Below, one piece after another: positions 1 to 10,842 of a stretch of 64,000 bases of DNA. The notes under the pieces are model-generated. The model was not told the origin of the DNA and ran no database searches. It was given only the letters and a program-made list of their open reading frames with translations. Positions within the stretch are counted from its first letter, which is position 1. Every line of letters begins with the position of its first letter. Made by a program: the position numbers and the translations under genes. Source of the stretch: Thalassia testudinum (lineage: Eukaryota; Streptophyta; Magnoliopsida; Alismatales; Hydrocharitaceae); the NCBI GenBank assembly GCA_037157565.1, contig JAZHRO010000024.1, positions 10,422,501-10,486,500 on the forward strand, read 5' to 3'.

Positions 1-82
1 CCACCTTTATTCTAGTGGGGTGGTATAGCAATACTTATGCACTTAAATTGCACAAGATTCCTCCTTCCCGAACTTCCTTTCT

Positions 83-516
83 TTTTATTTTTAAACCGGT
101 ACCAAATTTTATTCATCCTCTGTTGGACCAAAACCTACCTCATACAAGAAAAAAAAGTGACCATAACTTATGGCCTAGTACAATATAAGATAGGAAGACG
201 TGCCCACAACCAATACCAACGACAAAAGCGAGCAACAGGGGCAACAGTGCAAAAAGGGGAGACCCAAACTCACACCAAAAAACCAGCCAAGACAACTCGA
301 GTAGTAACATACGGGCAATGAATACTATCTAGTCGGTGAATACCCTTCAATCTGCACAGGAGATCAGAAAAGTCTTTAAAAATCCTCCAATCACCAACGG
401 CAATATCTGCAATCTTGGAAGCTAAGAGGTTAACCATGCGGTAAACATAAGAAAGTGATTTAATTTGATTTTTCTTTTTCAAAATGCGGTTAAACTCCCT
501 GGCTACTTGGACTTTT
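83..516 (-). mobile_element. 5'-truncated LINE 3' end
   Basis: A T-rich tail (83-96) on the plus strand marks the 3' end of a minus-strand LINE. The minus-strand reading frame at 482-270 resembles the RNase-H-like C-terminus of plant L1 proteins (VNLLASKIADIAVGDW). The tail is similar to that of the LINE fragment at 2240-2693, including the stretch around 'gaccatRACTYRTGGCCTA'. Flanks near 64-82 and 517-532 are only roughly similar, so the target-site duplication is uncertain. Confidence 0.5.
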
Positions 517-725
517 CCATTCCGAGATTCCTTTTAAGCAAAGAAGGATGCATCAAGGTTGAGCTTGAACTCATGCTTAGATTTTTGCCATGACGAAGGA
601 ATCCTTTATCTTTATCATGTGAGCTGCTTATACACAAAGATTCTTCAAAAACTGAAATAAACGGCATAAATTAACAAGAAGAACCTTAAGCAATAGGAAT
701 CGATGCATAAAACTAAAATGATACC

Positions 726-1122
726 TTGATATACTTAAATTATCAATACTGCACCACCTTAAGAATTTTGACGCAAGACTTATCAAAACGGGAGGAAAGA
801 TTTCTCTTTTTGTTAATATTTAGAATTTTTATTCTAGTCAGTATGGACCATATGAATGCATCTGAACGATTTGGGCAGTGGGATCAATTAATGACTGCGA
901 TGGCCATCACCACCACTTGTGGTGCTTGAAGAGAATATTATTTATAATACTTTGGACGACATGCTAGAAGAGCACATTCTTGATGCGCAAAGCATTTTGG
1001 AACGTATCCATAGAACAGTCCAATTCCAATCGCATACAGGAACTCCACTGAAGCATTATATGTCGGTGTACTCATTACTTGTTAGTTCTGGCATGTGTGT
1101 TGCATGTCGTGCCTTCTGGTAA
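726..1122 (+). other. Two short unassigned ORFs
   Basis: Open frames at 726-929 and 919-1122 contain protein-like stretches (ERFGQWDQLM; TLDDMLEEHILDAQSILERI) but match no family I recognise and show no convincing splice context. They could be decayed exons or chance ORFs. Nothing else is recognised from 517 to 1760. Confidence 0.15.
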
Positions 1123-1766
1123 GGGGCATGTTTGTCTATGCTTATAGGCTATGGAGAAAGTTTGCACCCTGATGGATATGTGGAGAGATCAGGGTTTTAA
1201 CTACTGATTGGAACAAAAAATTACTATGTGTTGGAAAAATTACAATAAGGATCTCTACTGTATGTTTTACTTTAAAAACCAACAACATGACGATCACAGT
1301 GATGTTCTAAATTTGTAGGCAGCATTGCCTTTTGGTCCCACGTGCCGTCCTCTCTCACTTTAGGAACAGTATGTTTCTTTAATTTCAAGTAGCATATGTA
1401 AGATATACGTTCAGAAAAAGATAAGAGTACTCTTGCGGATAAATATCTGCATGTTTCCATCAGAAACAATGGCATATATATCGAGTTAATTATATGCGTG
1501 TGACATCTTGTGGGTGACCCAAAGCATTTCGCCTTCAACACCAGATCAATATGCATAGGCAAACAACAAATCAAGGTTGATGAGGCTATTTGATTTAGAA
1601 GGAACTACCATTGAATTAATACAGTAGTTAACAGCCACATCATGCTTATGCGTAGATGACCAACATAAAAACTCCACGTGGATACTTACATAATCAATCA
1701 GCCCATGCCCAATGTTAATGATGGTAGAGCAAGTTGGAAGCTTATAGAAAAGATACAAGTACGGAA

Positions 1767-2760
1767 ACATACATTGCAATGCGTTTTACAATGCACAGTC
1801 AAGAATTAATCAATCGATTTAAAATGAGAACCAATCAATTGAAAATGAAAATCAACCAGTTGTAAATCAAAACAAATTAATTGGAAATGATTTTAACCAG
1901 TTGAAAATCAAAATACACAAGTTGAAAATAAAAATACAATGGTGTGCTTTTTCTTTTCACCGGTGGAAAATGATTTTTCGCTTGGACCATTGTTTTTCAC
2001 CTATGGAAGTGATTTTTCACTTAAAAAGTAATTTTTCATTGGTGAAAAGTAATTTCCATAGGTGAAAACCAAACTAGTTAAAACCACTACTCTTATCCAT
2101 ACATTGCAAAATGCTTTATAAAGTGTGTTTACCGATGTGTTTTGCCTTTTCATTAGTGGAAAATAATTTTTCATCTATGAAAAGTAATTTTCACTGGTGG
2201 AAACCCAAAATACAACTGTTGAAACCACCACTCTCATTCTTTTTTTTTATAAGGAAACCAAGAGTCGATCTTATTCATCCCTCACTTCCTAGGGGCAAGC
2301 AAAAAGGCAGGAGGACCACGCCTAAACCCACCAGGTACACATAAAAGATGACCATGACTCGTGGCCTATTACATAGCAAAGCAACACCAAAGAAAGCAAA
2401 AACAAAAACCAACTGCTAGGGATGGACCAGGCTACAAAGGAAAGAGAGCACCTCAACTTTAAAATCCCAAAAATACATAAGGGAATTAAATTCTATCCAA
2501 CCGAAGTATCCCTTGCAGATGAATGGGCAACCGTGAAGGATCATTAATTATATCCTAGTCTTCAGTGGCAGCCTCAACAAGCTTCGACACAAATGCATTG
2601 GCAGAAGAGTAGATATATGAAATAGAATTGATGCATGATGCGTGGATTTTATCAAGGCAAAATCCTTACGAAGAACCTATGATAGAAAAAAATCATCACT
2701 CTCATTCATACATTGTAAAATACATTATAAAATATATTTATTTACTTTCCCTCTATAAAA
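1767..2760. repeat. AT-rich repeat block with hairpin-like motifs
   Basis: A motif close to 'catacattgcaaaatgcttt' recurs near 1768, 2099 and 2707. Between copies lie many short units of the type AACCAGTTGAAAATCAAAAT and self-complementary pairs of GGTGAAAA and TTTTCACC. The spacing suggests a diverged tandem repeat or the subterminal region of a DNA transposon. The last unit is split by a LINE insertion at 2240-2693. Confidence 0.45.
2240..2693 (-). mobile_element. 5'-truncated LINE, 14-bp TSD
   Basis: Starts at its poly(A) end (T-run from 2240) and is flanked by CACCACTCTCATTC (2226-2239) and CATCACTCTCATTC (2694-2707), 13 of 14 matching. It carries only 3'-UTR and tail-type sequence of the same family as the fragment at the window start. 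It interrupts the repeat block. Confidence 0.7.
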
Positions 2761-4140
2761 AATATTCCAATTACACTTTAATCCATTACACGATTAATTC
2801 TTTTCCGACCGACCAAGAAGGAAAAAAAATCAGAAACAAAAACAAAAAAGATATTCCATTTAAGGTAGAGTCTCGCATACTCCATCCCATCTAGACCAGA
2901 CAGGGGGAGGTTGACATTAAAAGAACCTCGATCCAAGCTCGAGTTAGATCGAGTCGCAAGCCTAAAATGTGCATTAAAGTAGGCACAATAGATTAATAAT
3001 GTAGGATACTCATATTGCACAAAAAGTTACAATTACGTACAATAGAACAATAAGTGTACCATAGACAAGTGTTGAATTAGCAAAGAAGAAACCAATATTT
3101 TATTAAAAATGGATACAATTTAATTTTAGACGAATTTAAAGCTTAGGGCTTTCATTGACATTTTAAGATGTGTTATGCCTTCGACGCGCATTGCTGAGAA
3201 TATTTTAAAAAGGAAGTTTTCACTTACTTTTAGAAGGATTCAAACTTACATACAAAGATTAAAGAAATATCTCTTAAAAAAAGAAGGCTATGAGTCGTGA
3301 TATGTATCTTTATTTTGTATTGGATGAGTTTTGATTTGGTCTCCCACCTTTTAAAAACTAAAAAAATAAAAAACGGATTAAAGAAACACCTCTTTTTTGC
3401 ATTACCTATGTATATCCCACGTTAGTACCACATCTTTTATTGTTTCATATGCTAAACAAATTAAGTGGAGTTGTGAAACTTTTGACATGAAATAAGAGAC
3501 ATCAGTTGCCATATCATACCATATTCTTTGGTAAGTAGTCTATTTGATGCACTCCGTGCATCAATTGTCCTGTAAACGTTCAATCGTAATTAAATAAGTA
3601 CAGTGATTTACATTTTTCTCTCAAAAGCTTAGGTTAGCCCATGGGTCAAAATTCATGACCCAAGGCTAGCTCGATATAGGAGAGAACTAGGTCTAGCTTG
3701 CTCTAGGCCAACACAATCTATTTGCATCTGTCTCTAGTGATTTGATAATATTGTGGTTCTTGAGTTTCTTAAGAATTTGGGATTAAAGAAAGTGGATTTT
3801 ACATGATAATGGCATATTTTTGTTGTACAGTTATAAAGAAATTCAAAAGTTGAGGCTAAATGACCTTTAATGGTCAAAGAGTTTAATGGTCATGAATATC
3901 ATGATTGAGGCCATATTTCTAAAAGATTGTAAATGGAGGGACGTTTTAAGATCGAAGGGCATATTTGTGGGGGCGTATAAGTCAAGGTAAGCCCTGTAAA
4001 TGGAGGTCATAAGAACCCATTGAGTCCAAGGACCTCCCAAAAACTCTGTAATCTAGCTAGTACTTTTTTTCCCAAATTTTACGGCTCAATATAAGCAAAT
4101 GTGTGTGAATCTCTACAAATAGAAATTTATGGTCAACATA
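2761..4140. other. No recognisable feature
   Basis: AT-rich sequence with short ORFs only. No domain, splice pattern or repeat end recognised. Confidence 0.5.
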
Positions 4141-4143
4141 AAC

Positions 4144-4290
4144 TTTTTTTTTTTTTTCGTTAAGTAAACTTCGTTGAGCCAAGGTAGGTGGTAAAATCAA
4201 AACGCAAGGTAACCCACTGAAAGAGGGGGATGAATGCTGGACCAAGCAAAACCAACCCAAAGCATGATTTTGTAAGTCCCAAGTCAAAGC
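4144..4290 (-). mobile_element. Possible LINE 3' tail
   Basis: A T-run near 4144-4158 is followed by sequence (CGTTAAGTAAACTTCGTTGA and on) that resembles the 3' UTR of a minus-strand LINE. No target-site duplication was found, so extent and identity are uncertain. Confidence 0.3.
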
Positions 4291-5030
4291 ACAATTTCAT
4301 AATCCAAGTTTGCCTATCTAACCCATTGGTTAGGTCTACTCGTTAGCGATGCCATCAACACATAGGACAATCCCATCCATGGACTATGCCAAGTTGAAAT
4401 CGGACCCTAAAATACAACACACAACATTGGTTCTTAAACCATTAACTTTACATGCATACAACTTTGCATAAACAACCTAATCTAGGAAGAAAGTGGACTA
4501 TTCATCCACTCGACCATTAACTTGAGTTTATACATACTAAGCCTAAGGAAACAATCTCAACTCCTCAAAGTTAAGTTCCTTCGTGCCATTGGAAAACTTT
4601 ATCATAAGTGTAGACAACCGTATAAGTTCCACAACAAATAGACAATGCTAATAAATATGCTATCTAGACGTATATGTATGTCACAACAACCAAGGTCTGC
4701 TAGAAACCATCAATTGATCAAATGCCCTTTCTCCCGTACATGACACGACCACATCCCTTCCATACACAGACTTACTATTATCAACATATGCCAGGATAAT
4801 AGCTACAACCCCTCCTTGTTGTTAATAGTATCTTGAACTTGGAAGCAATACTTTGAATTGATCCTCGTAGGAAGAGGGCAACAGATTCGCTTCACGTTCC
4901 CATCGTGATGAGTTGATTCCACTACAGTATATAAGAATAGTGGTGATTGCAGCAAAGGGAAGGCATCGAACAGTGCAATGTGGAGGGGGCACCAGTGTTC
5001 GTATATAAATGGCATTCAGGTCCCTGTGCC

Positions 5031-5054
5031 TGTGTGTGTGTGTGTGTGTGTGTG
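5031..5054. repeat. (TG)12 microsatellite
   Basis: Perfect TG dinucleotide run read directly from the sequence. Confidence 0.95.
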
Positions 5055-5059
5055 AAGAG

Positions 5060-6880
5060 AAGTGAAGTATAGTCTGATCCTAAAACTTGCAAGGAGGCTT
5101 ATGGATTTTTGAGTCGTCTCACATGTGATGTGAATCTCCTTGATCGGGTTGGCTTGTGCTCGTATTCTGATGGAGCCTAAGGGAAAAATAATGCTGAAAA
5201 TGGATTGGGATATGTTGCAGTTACATTTTTACGTAAAGGCATTCGTGTGATTGCAAAAAGTTACAAAAATACTGATGATGGGGTAAAAGTATCCTTTGCC
5301 CAACATAGAAAATTAATAACTAACCTACCTAGAGGCCATCTTTCCTAAGTAAATTCAATCTGCCTAAGGTATCATCTATTCGGTAGGATTAATTTTAAGG
5401 GATTAATTTTATAAGTGGTGATATGGTGGAAAAAACTTGGGATTGCAAAGTTTTTACATTTAGAAAAAATATAAATCAAATCATAGGATGTTTAAGGTAA
5501 TAGGTGTGGATATTCTCTCATACAATCTCAAAATAAATTCATGCCACCCTTTTTTCTAAAATTAGCTAATCTCACGATTGAAAGCTCCCGGGATTAAAAA
5601 ATCCAAATACAATATAAATGACTCAATTTCTACAAACAAATAGTACCTATGTAGAGCAATGTGTCAAAGAAAAGCCTACCTAAGCAGTTCCATCACAGCT
5701 GACCAGTTCGCTTAAGCCAACCCACCTGAGCAAGCCTATTCACCTAAATGAACTCCCTGGACCTTCACAACCTTTCAACAAGGATCCTCATCCAAACCAT
5801 TGGAGGCTTCTTCAACCCTCAAGACAATATTTCTATCCTTGGATCCTCTCACTTCCCATTATATAAAAGAGTGGGAGGTCTACTCTGATTGGATTTTTCC
5901 TTCTCTTCTCCTTTAGAAGTTATGGTCCCCTCTCAAGAAGGTTCAACGCATTCGATATAGGAGATTGTATAATGGTACTTATCATTGGTTGAGGATTAGT
6001 CTCACATTTCGTCATTAATATCTTGTGTTTTAGTGGATGCTCGGTTAGTTATCTTAGTTTATCTTTCCATGTTTTATCAATGTTTCCTACGTTAAACAAT
6101 TTTCATTAGCGTTGGAACTTCTATGGCAGCTTCCAAGCCACCTTACGTACATTTAGAATCCCTTATAGAATTGTGCTCCGATTTGTGTTCACATTGTGCC
6201 TCTTGGACTTCAAAAATTCACTTCTAAAGCAACGAGGGTAATGAGCTAACACATGAGACATGAAGGCCCAGCTGTATAGACAATTTCATGACAATGGTCG
6301 AATTAGAGACACAAATCATATGTATGACTTGGAGTGTGTTTAAGAGATTGGCAGATTACCGATGGCAGCTTAACTGGCTAAGGAATATAACTACTGACAT
6401 ACCAGCAATTAACCTTGGACAATTTCATTGAGTTTTCCACGAGTTCCCTTCCTTGCAGGCCTTCTTGTTCTCAATCTATGTCCAGCTAAAATTATACGTG
6501 TTTAATTTGATGACCACCTATCCCAGCATTAGAAATAAGGACGGTATGATTTAGAGGCTTGATGTTACCACGTGGATGCAATTTAGACCCTCATCTTAAC
6601 GTGATCAAAAGCTAGGCAGCTGTTCAGTCTGGGTGTATTTGCAATTTTTAGCTATCTGGATAATAAGATTGGAACGATGAAGAGAATAATACCAAATATT
6701 TGGTTAATAAATCTGCCTATTTGTGACATTTTCCTCACCTGGAAGACCCTGCCCACTCATCGGTGCCTTTGTATGTGATCTTGATAGAAAAGGAGGCCTC
6801 GTGCTACCAGATACATTTCGTGACGCAGAGCATAGGGAGGGACTAAGCCAAAGCCTTCTCACCACATTATCTAGGACCGA
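5060..6880. other. No clear feature; possible LTR-like stretch
   Basis: Mostly AT-rich. Around 5860-5885 the text CCATTATATAAAAGAG resembles a TATA region of an LTR or promoter, but no paired LTR, primer-binding site or ORF was found. Confidence 0.3.
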
Positions 6881-7140
6881 TTATATTAATCCAAAACCAT
6901 TCAAATCTTCTACCAGTCTATTAGGGATTGCTAATAAAAGCCAGAAAGCACAACAAGTCAATGCCGATACAGAGCCAAAATGACGTCCAAGTTCGTATGG
7001 TGCCTCTTGGATCACCTCCTCACACCACTGCAAAAACCACTTGGTACATCATATTTCTCTTCTAACAATTGGTTGTACCCAACCTTTCCTTAACCAAAAT
7101 CAGAAGCCCTGCAGGGAGCCCTCCAATCGACCTGGAAAAA
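6880..7140 (-). other. Open exon-like stretches, unassigned
   Basis: Minus-strand frames read protein-like text (EEVIQEAPYELGRHFGSVSA; SIGGLPAGLLILVKERLG) next to possible acceptors TTTTGCAG and TTTTTTCCAG. They may belong with the better-supported block at 7768-7920. Joining phases do not give one clean frame, so this could be a decayed gene 3' end or chance. Confidence 0.2.
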
Positions 7141-7767
7141 ACCTCAACATTGTGTCAGGACTCAGGAACAAGTCTGTTAAAAGTTAAAACAGATGCACAT
7201 GGGTATGCATCAATTCATGGAAAATCTAGAGCATTGTTTTAAAAATAATTTCAAACACAACTTGAGCGGTCAAAACCAAGAATAGTTCCCACACCGCAGC
7301 ATCCTCAATGTTACATGGCATACATCTAAGCCATTGATCATCAGGCTTCACCCCAAAACAAAAGGAATCCAGCTCATTGCAGAGCCAGCATGCACATCTT
7401 TTGAGTGATGACTCTGTAACCTACTAAGAAGCCGATCTTACTAGCTGCCAAAGAAAAACCCAAGATGCACTTCACATTAAGCAGTCCACGTTGTTCTTTG
7501 GTAGCAGGTCAAAGATTTGTATTACATATCTATCACCGATTCACTGCATTTCCTAAGAGGGATTATTTGCAGAGACATAACGAATGCAGTCCAGCCTTGA
7601 CGGAACCACATCTTCCATCACCAATCAGTTCTTCATCCTGGGAAGAATCAAGACAACGAATTCTCAGAAGTGCAAGTCTAGAGTCCTGATAAACATAATG
7701 AAAGAATAATGAATTCTTGAATTTTGAATTCTTACAATGCCCGCTAACATTTATATCTCCCACTTAC

Positions 7768-7920
7768 TTTTGAAATTGGAAACAAGCTGACGCTTGCCGT
7801 TGTTGCTGTCACCCACTGTTGCTATCAGATTGATTTCCTTCCATGTCCCCGGCAAAGCTCTATTTGTTAAATAAGTTTTGAGATAGTCCAGAGTGGTTGA
7901 CGTGTCCCAATAAAACGGAT
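7768..7920 (-). pseudogene. Exon-like block of an unidentified protein
   Basis: A 153-nt fully open block on the minus strand lies between a good acceptor (TTACCGTAG) and a canonical donor (GTAAGTG). It reads PFYWDTSTTLDYLKTYLTNR then ALPGTWKEINLIATVGDSNN then GKRQLVSNFK, with mixed, non-repetitive composition like a real protein. I do not recognise the family. A second open piece at 7690-7563 (DSRLALLRIRCLDSSQDEEL) follows a possible acceptor but is not in a compatible phase for direct joining. No upstream exon was found before about 9 kb. It may be part of a decayed or fragmented host gene. Confidence 0.4.
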
Positions 7921-7924
7921 CTAC

Positions 7925-8780
7925 GGTAAGGAAACATGGAGGGTAAGAGAAGCATATATATATTGTAAATCACCTAATGGCTTGTTTACCCAGTAGATAA
8001 TGCAACCTGGTGAATTCAGCTATATGAATGACAGCATTCAACTGGCCTAGTACCAAATCAGCATGATCAAGTCAGCTAAGCTGCCCAAAAGGCAGAGTCT
8101 GACCTTACCAAGGGACTTAACCAGATTTCTGGCTTAAGTCCTCATTTACCACTCGTCTTTGGGCAATCTCATCACCTAATTGTTTAATCAGCTGACCTGC
8201 CACCAAAATCTTACCTAAGCACCTTTGTGATTTAGGCCTCCCCCTAGCCAGCTTTTGCTTTACCATCTTGGGATAAACAAATGAGCTGACAAAGTAAATA
8301 TCTTCTATTATCAGTAACAGGAATAGAATATATTAAATGACCATCTTATTGACATGAATGGATGCATTTGTTATCCTTTTACCCATGGTGTTTACACGCA
8401 CCATCTATTCACCATCTTTATTAGGCAAATCTTCTCAATATCCAAGAAGTCAGTTTTCTTTATAGAACAACACCACAACAATTAGACAAATACAAATTTC
8501 TTACAAAATTTTTGTCATTCCCAAGAAAAGGAACCCTCTCTCACAAAGAACACTCTAGAATTGCAACCACATCACTTTAATAATTATCAAAATCGGATCT
8601 GATTCACTGTGTTAACCTGGCTTCTTAGATCTATCTTTATGCGCAAATAACCAAAGAAGTCAATGATTAGATAGCCAGTTTGATGTGCCAATTCAAAGGC
8701 ATAAGAACTTGGATATTGAGCCTAAAAAGATCACAGACTGGAGGGCATGATCTTGGTTACCTGAATTCAAGTCCTACAAT
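7925..8780. other. No recognisable feature
   Basis: Intergenic or intronic sequence. No ORF, repeat boundary or splice-flanked block stood out. Confidence 0.4.
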
Positions 8781-8784
8781 GACC

Positions 8785-8860
8785 CGGCAGAGAATCCATG
8801 TAGCCCACCCCAGTTAATGTGGGAAAAGACTTGGTTGTAGTTGTGGTTGACACGTGGCTG
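8785..8860 (+). mobile_element. RTE LINE 3' end relic
   Basis: The stretch 'agaatccatgtagcccaccc' followed by GTGGGAAAAGACTTGGTTGT matches the 3' end of the RTE element at 37485-37545 and ends in a degenerate TTG-type tail. Only about 75 bp remain. Confidence 0.5.
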
Positions 8861-10773
8861 CTGCTGCTAGATTGACCAGAATTGCAACTTGTACACATAA
8901 AGGCATGGGATAGTGCGTGTTCCCTATGCATCTTTGGGTAGGTGGGTGGATACATATGCATGGGTACGTCTAGGTGATTCTTTCATTGAGGCGACTAACA
9001 ATGGCAAACTAACATAAGACACAAATCATCATCCTCGGTTTGACTCATGAACCCCCACAAGATTACTTTAATATAATCTTATAGAAACAGACTTCTTTTT
9101 CTCTCTCTTCTACATATAAATCCTAGCCAACATCATTTTGTTTTGGCAAGGAAAGGCTACAACATAATGTACATACGGACAGACAAAATCATCCTAAATC
9201 ATAAACGAAATTATTTTTTTTTCCTGTATTTAATGATGGCAAGATAGTAGAAATAAAAATGGAAACCAAAGGAAATGACCACTGCCCCTTCCTACACAAA
9301 CCTCCTCCTACACATGCGCTTCACATAAGATGTGTTTGGGAGAATTTAAGGCTCCTTCATGTAAGGTGTGTTTAGGAGTCTCACGTCTAACTTGTAGCAG
9401 TTGGTAAGGTTTAGGGTACTCCTCACTTGACAAGTGATCCCGCAAATGCCACATGTCCTCTTCTTAGCCCTTTTTATATGCTACTGCCTCTTAAGCAGCC
9501 CAAGAGACATATGATCCAAACTTGAAGATGTTAATCAAGTAGGGACATTATGGTTATTCCTTTCTGGTCATCGAAGGCCAAAATGTCATCAGATGGTGGC
9601 ATTTATGATATAACCCTGCACTATTCAGTTTCCAAATAATTACCTTATTATCCCTTTTTTAAACGGGAATTACCTCATTATCCTAATTGGCAAATACCAT
9701 CTCTTCATGCCTATACATGGCCACCAGAGAACATATGCGCTAATCTCAATAATCACACCATGAATGTTCTTCACAAAGCCCCTTAACCATTCTTACAATA
9801 TTAAGTTTTATCCCATAAGAAAAGCCATCAATTGAGACCTAATTTCACATACAACTTGTAAAGATAATATTCATAACCTTTAGTTTTTGAAAATGCATTC
9901 ATAACTATTATTTATTATTTTAATTAATTGTGTCTCGTGATCTTTGTTGCCTTCCTATAATCTACAAATTGATTGGTATTTTAAATGCCGATGGCACACC
10001 CACAAAATCGCCTTTTTTCTGTTGTGGGCCATATCAACACATTAATGTTGAAATGCAAGAGTGTCAATAACATTTGCCAAATTTCATTATCCGGTATTAT
10101 GTTGACAATTTGGTGGCATTATGCACAATTCTTTAACTGATTCCAAATTTTAAGATCGACATAAGCAACTCAATAACCCATTTTTATCCATTAGGTTGTT
10201 GCATGTTTGTTGGGGTAATATTTCATATTTCCAAAACTCATCTTCTCTAAAGTTAAATGGTACCTATTTCATATTATTTAAGGTAGATTTAAGCTCCAAT
10301 CTCTAAATTGATTGGTCCCATTATGGGTTTTAAAGATTACATATGTAATTTATGAGTTTAGGGTAGGCTAGCTAGTTCTATGGATATTAGATCTTAGAAT
10401 TTAATGCTTTTTTTTTCCAATAGGATAGGATTAGCATTTAAATGTTTATCAACTGTACAAAGCATAATTATGTGAACTTAATACAACCATAACTATTTTG
10501 ATAGAATTCCAAGTTTCCTCGGCATGCCTCCAAAATGCCCATTTTTTAGAGTGTCAAAGTCATCAAAATTCCACGTCAAAAATTCTGGCATTATCTCGAC
10601 ATGACTCCAACATGCCTTCGAAATGGATATTTCCAAAATCATTAAATTGGTGTCGAAATCAGCATTTAAAATCTTAAGCTTGTCCTACTCAAGGTAAGCG
10701 ATGTTTGCAAGTAACTAATAAATCTAAGTTCCCATATTAATTAAGAAGTCCAAATAACTTAGCCATGAATATT
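8861..10773. other. No recognisable feature
   Basis: AT-rich intergenic sequence without supported genes or complete repeats. Confidence 0.4.
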
Positions 10774-10842
10774 ATTACCGTTAGAAAATAAAATCAATGA
10801 GATATTATTGAGTTATTTTTCATTTAGGTCATTTCTATTCTT

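Noticed and set aside
8767..8961. 64-residue minus-strand ORF rich in S and T
   Set aside because: Overlaps an RTE 3' tail and a GCT repeat; composition artefact.
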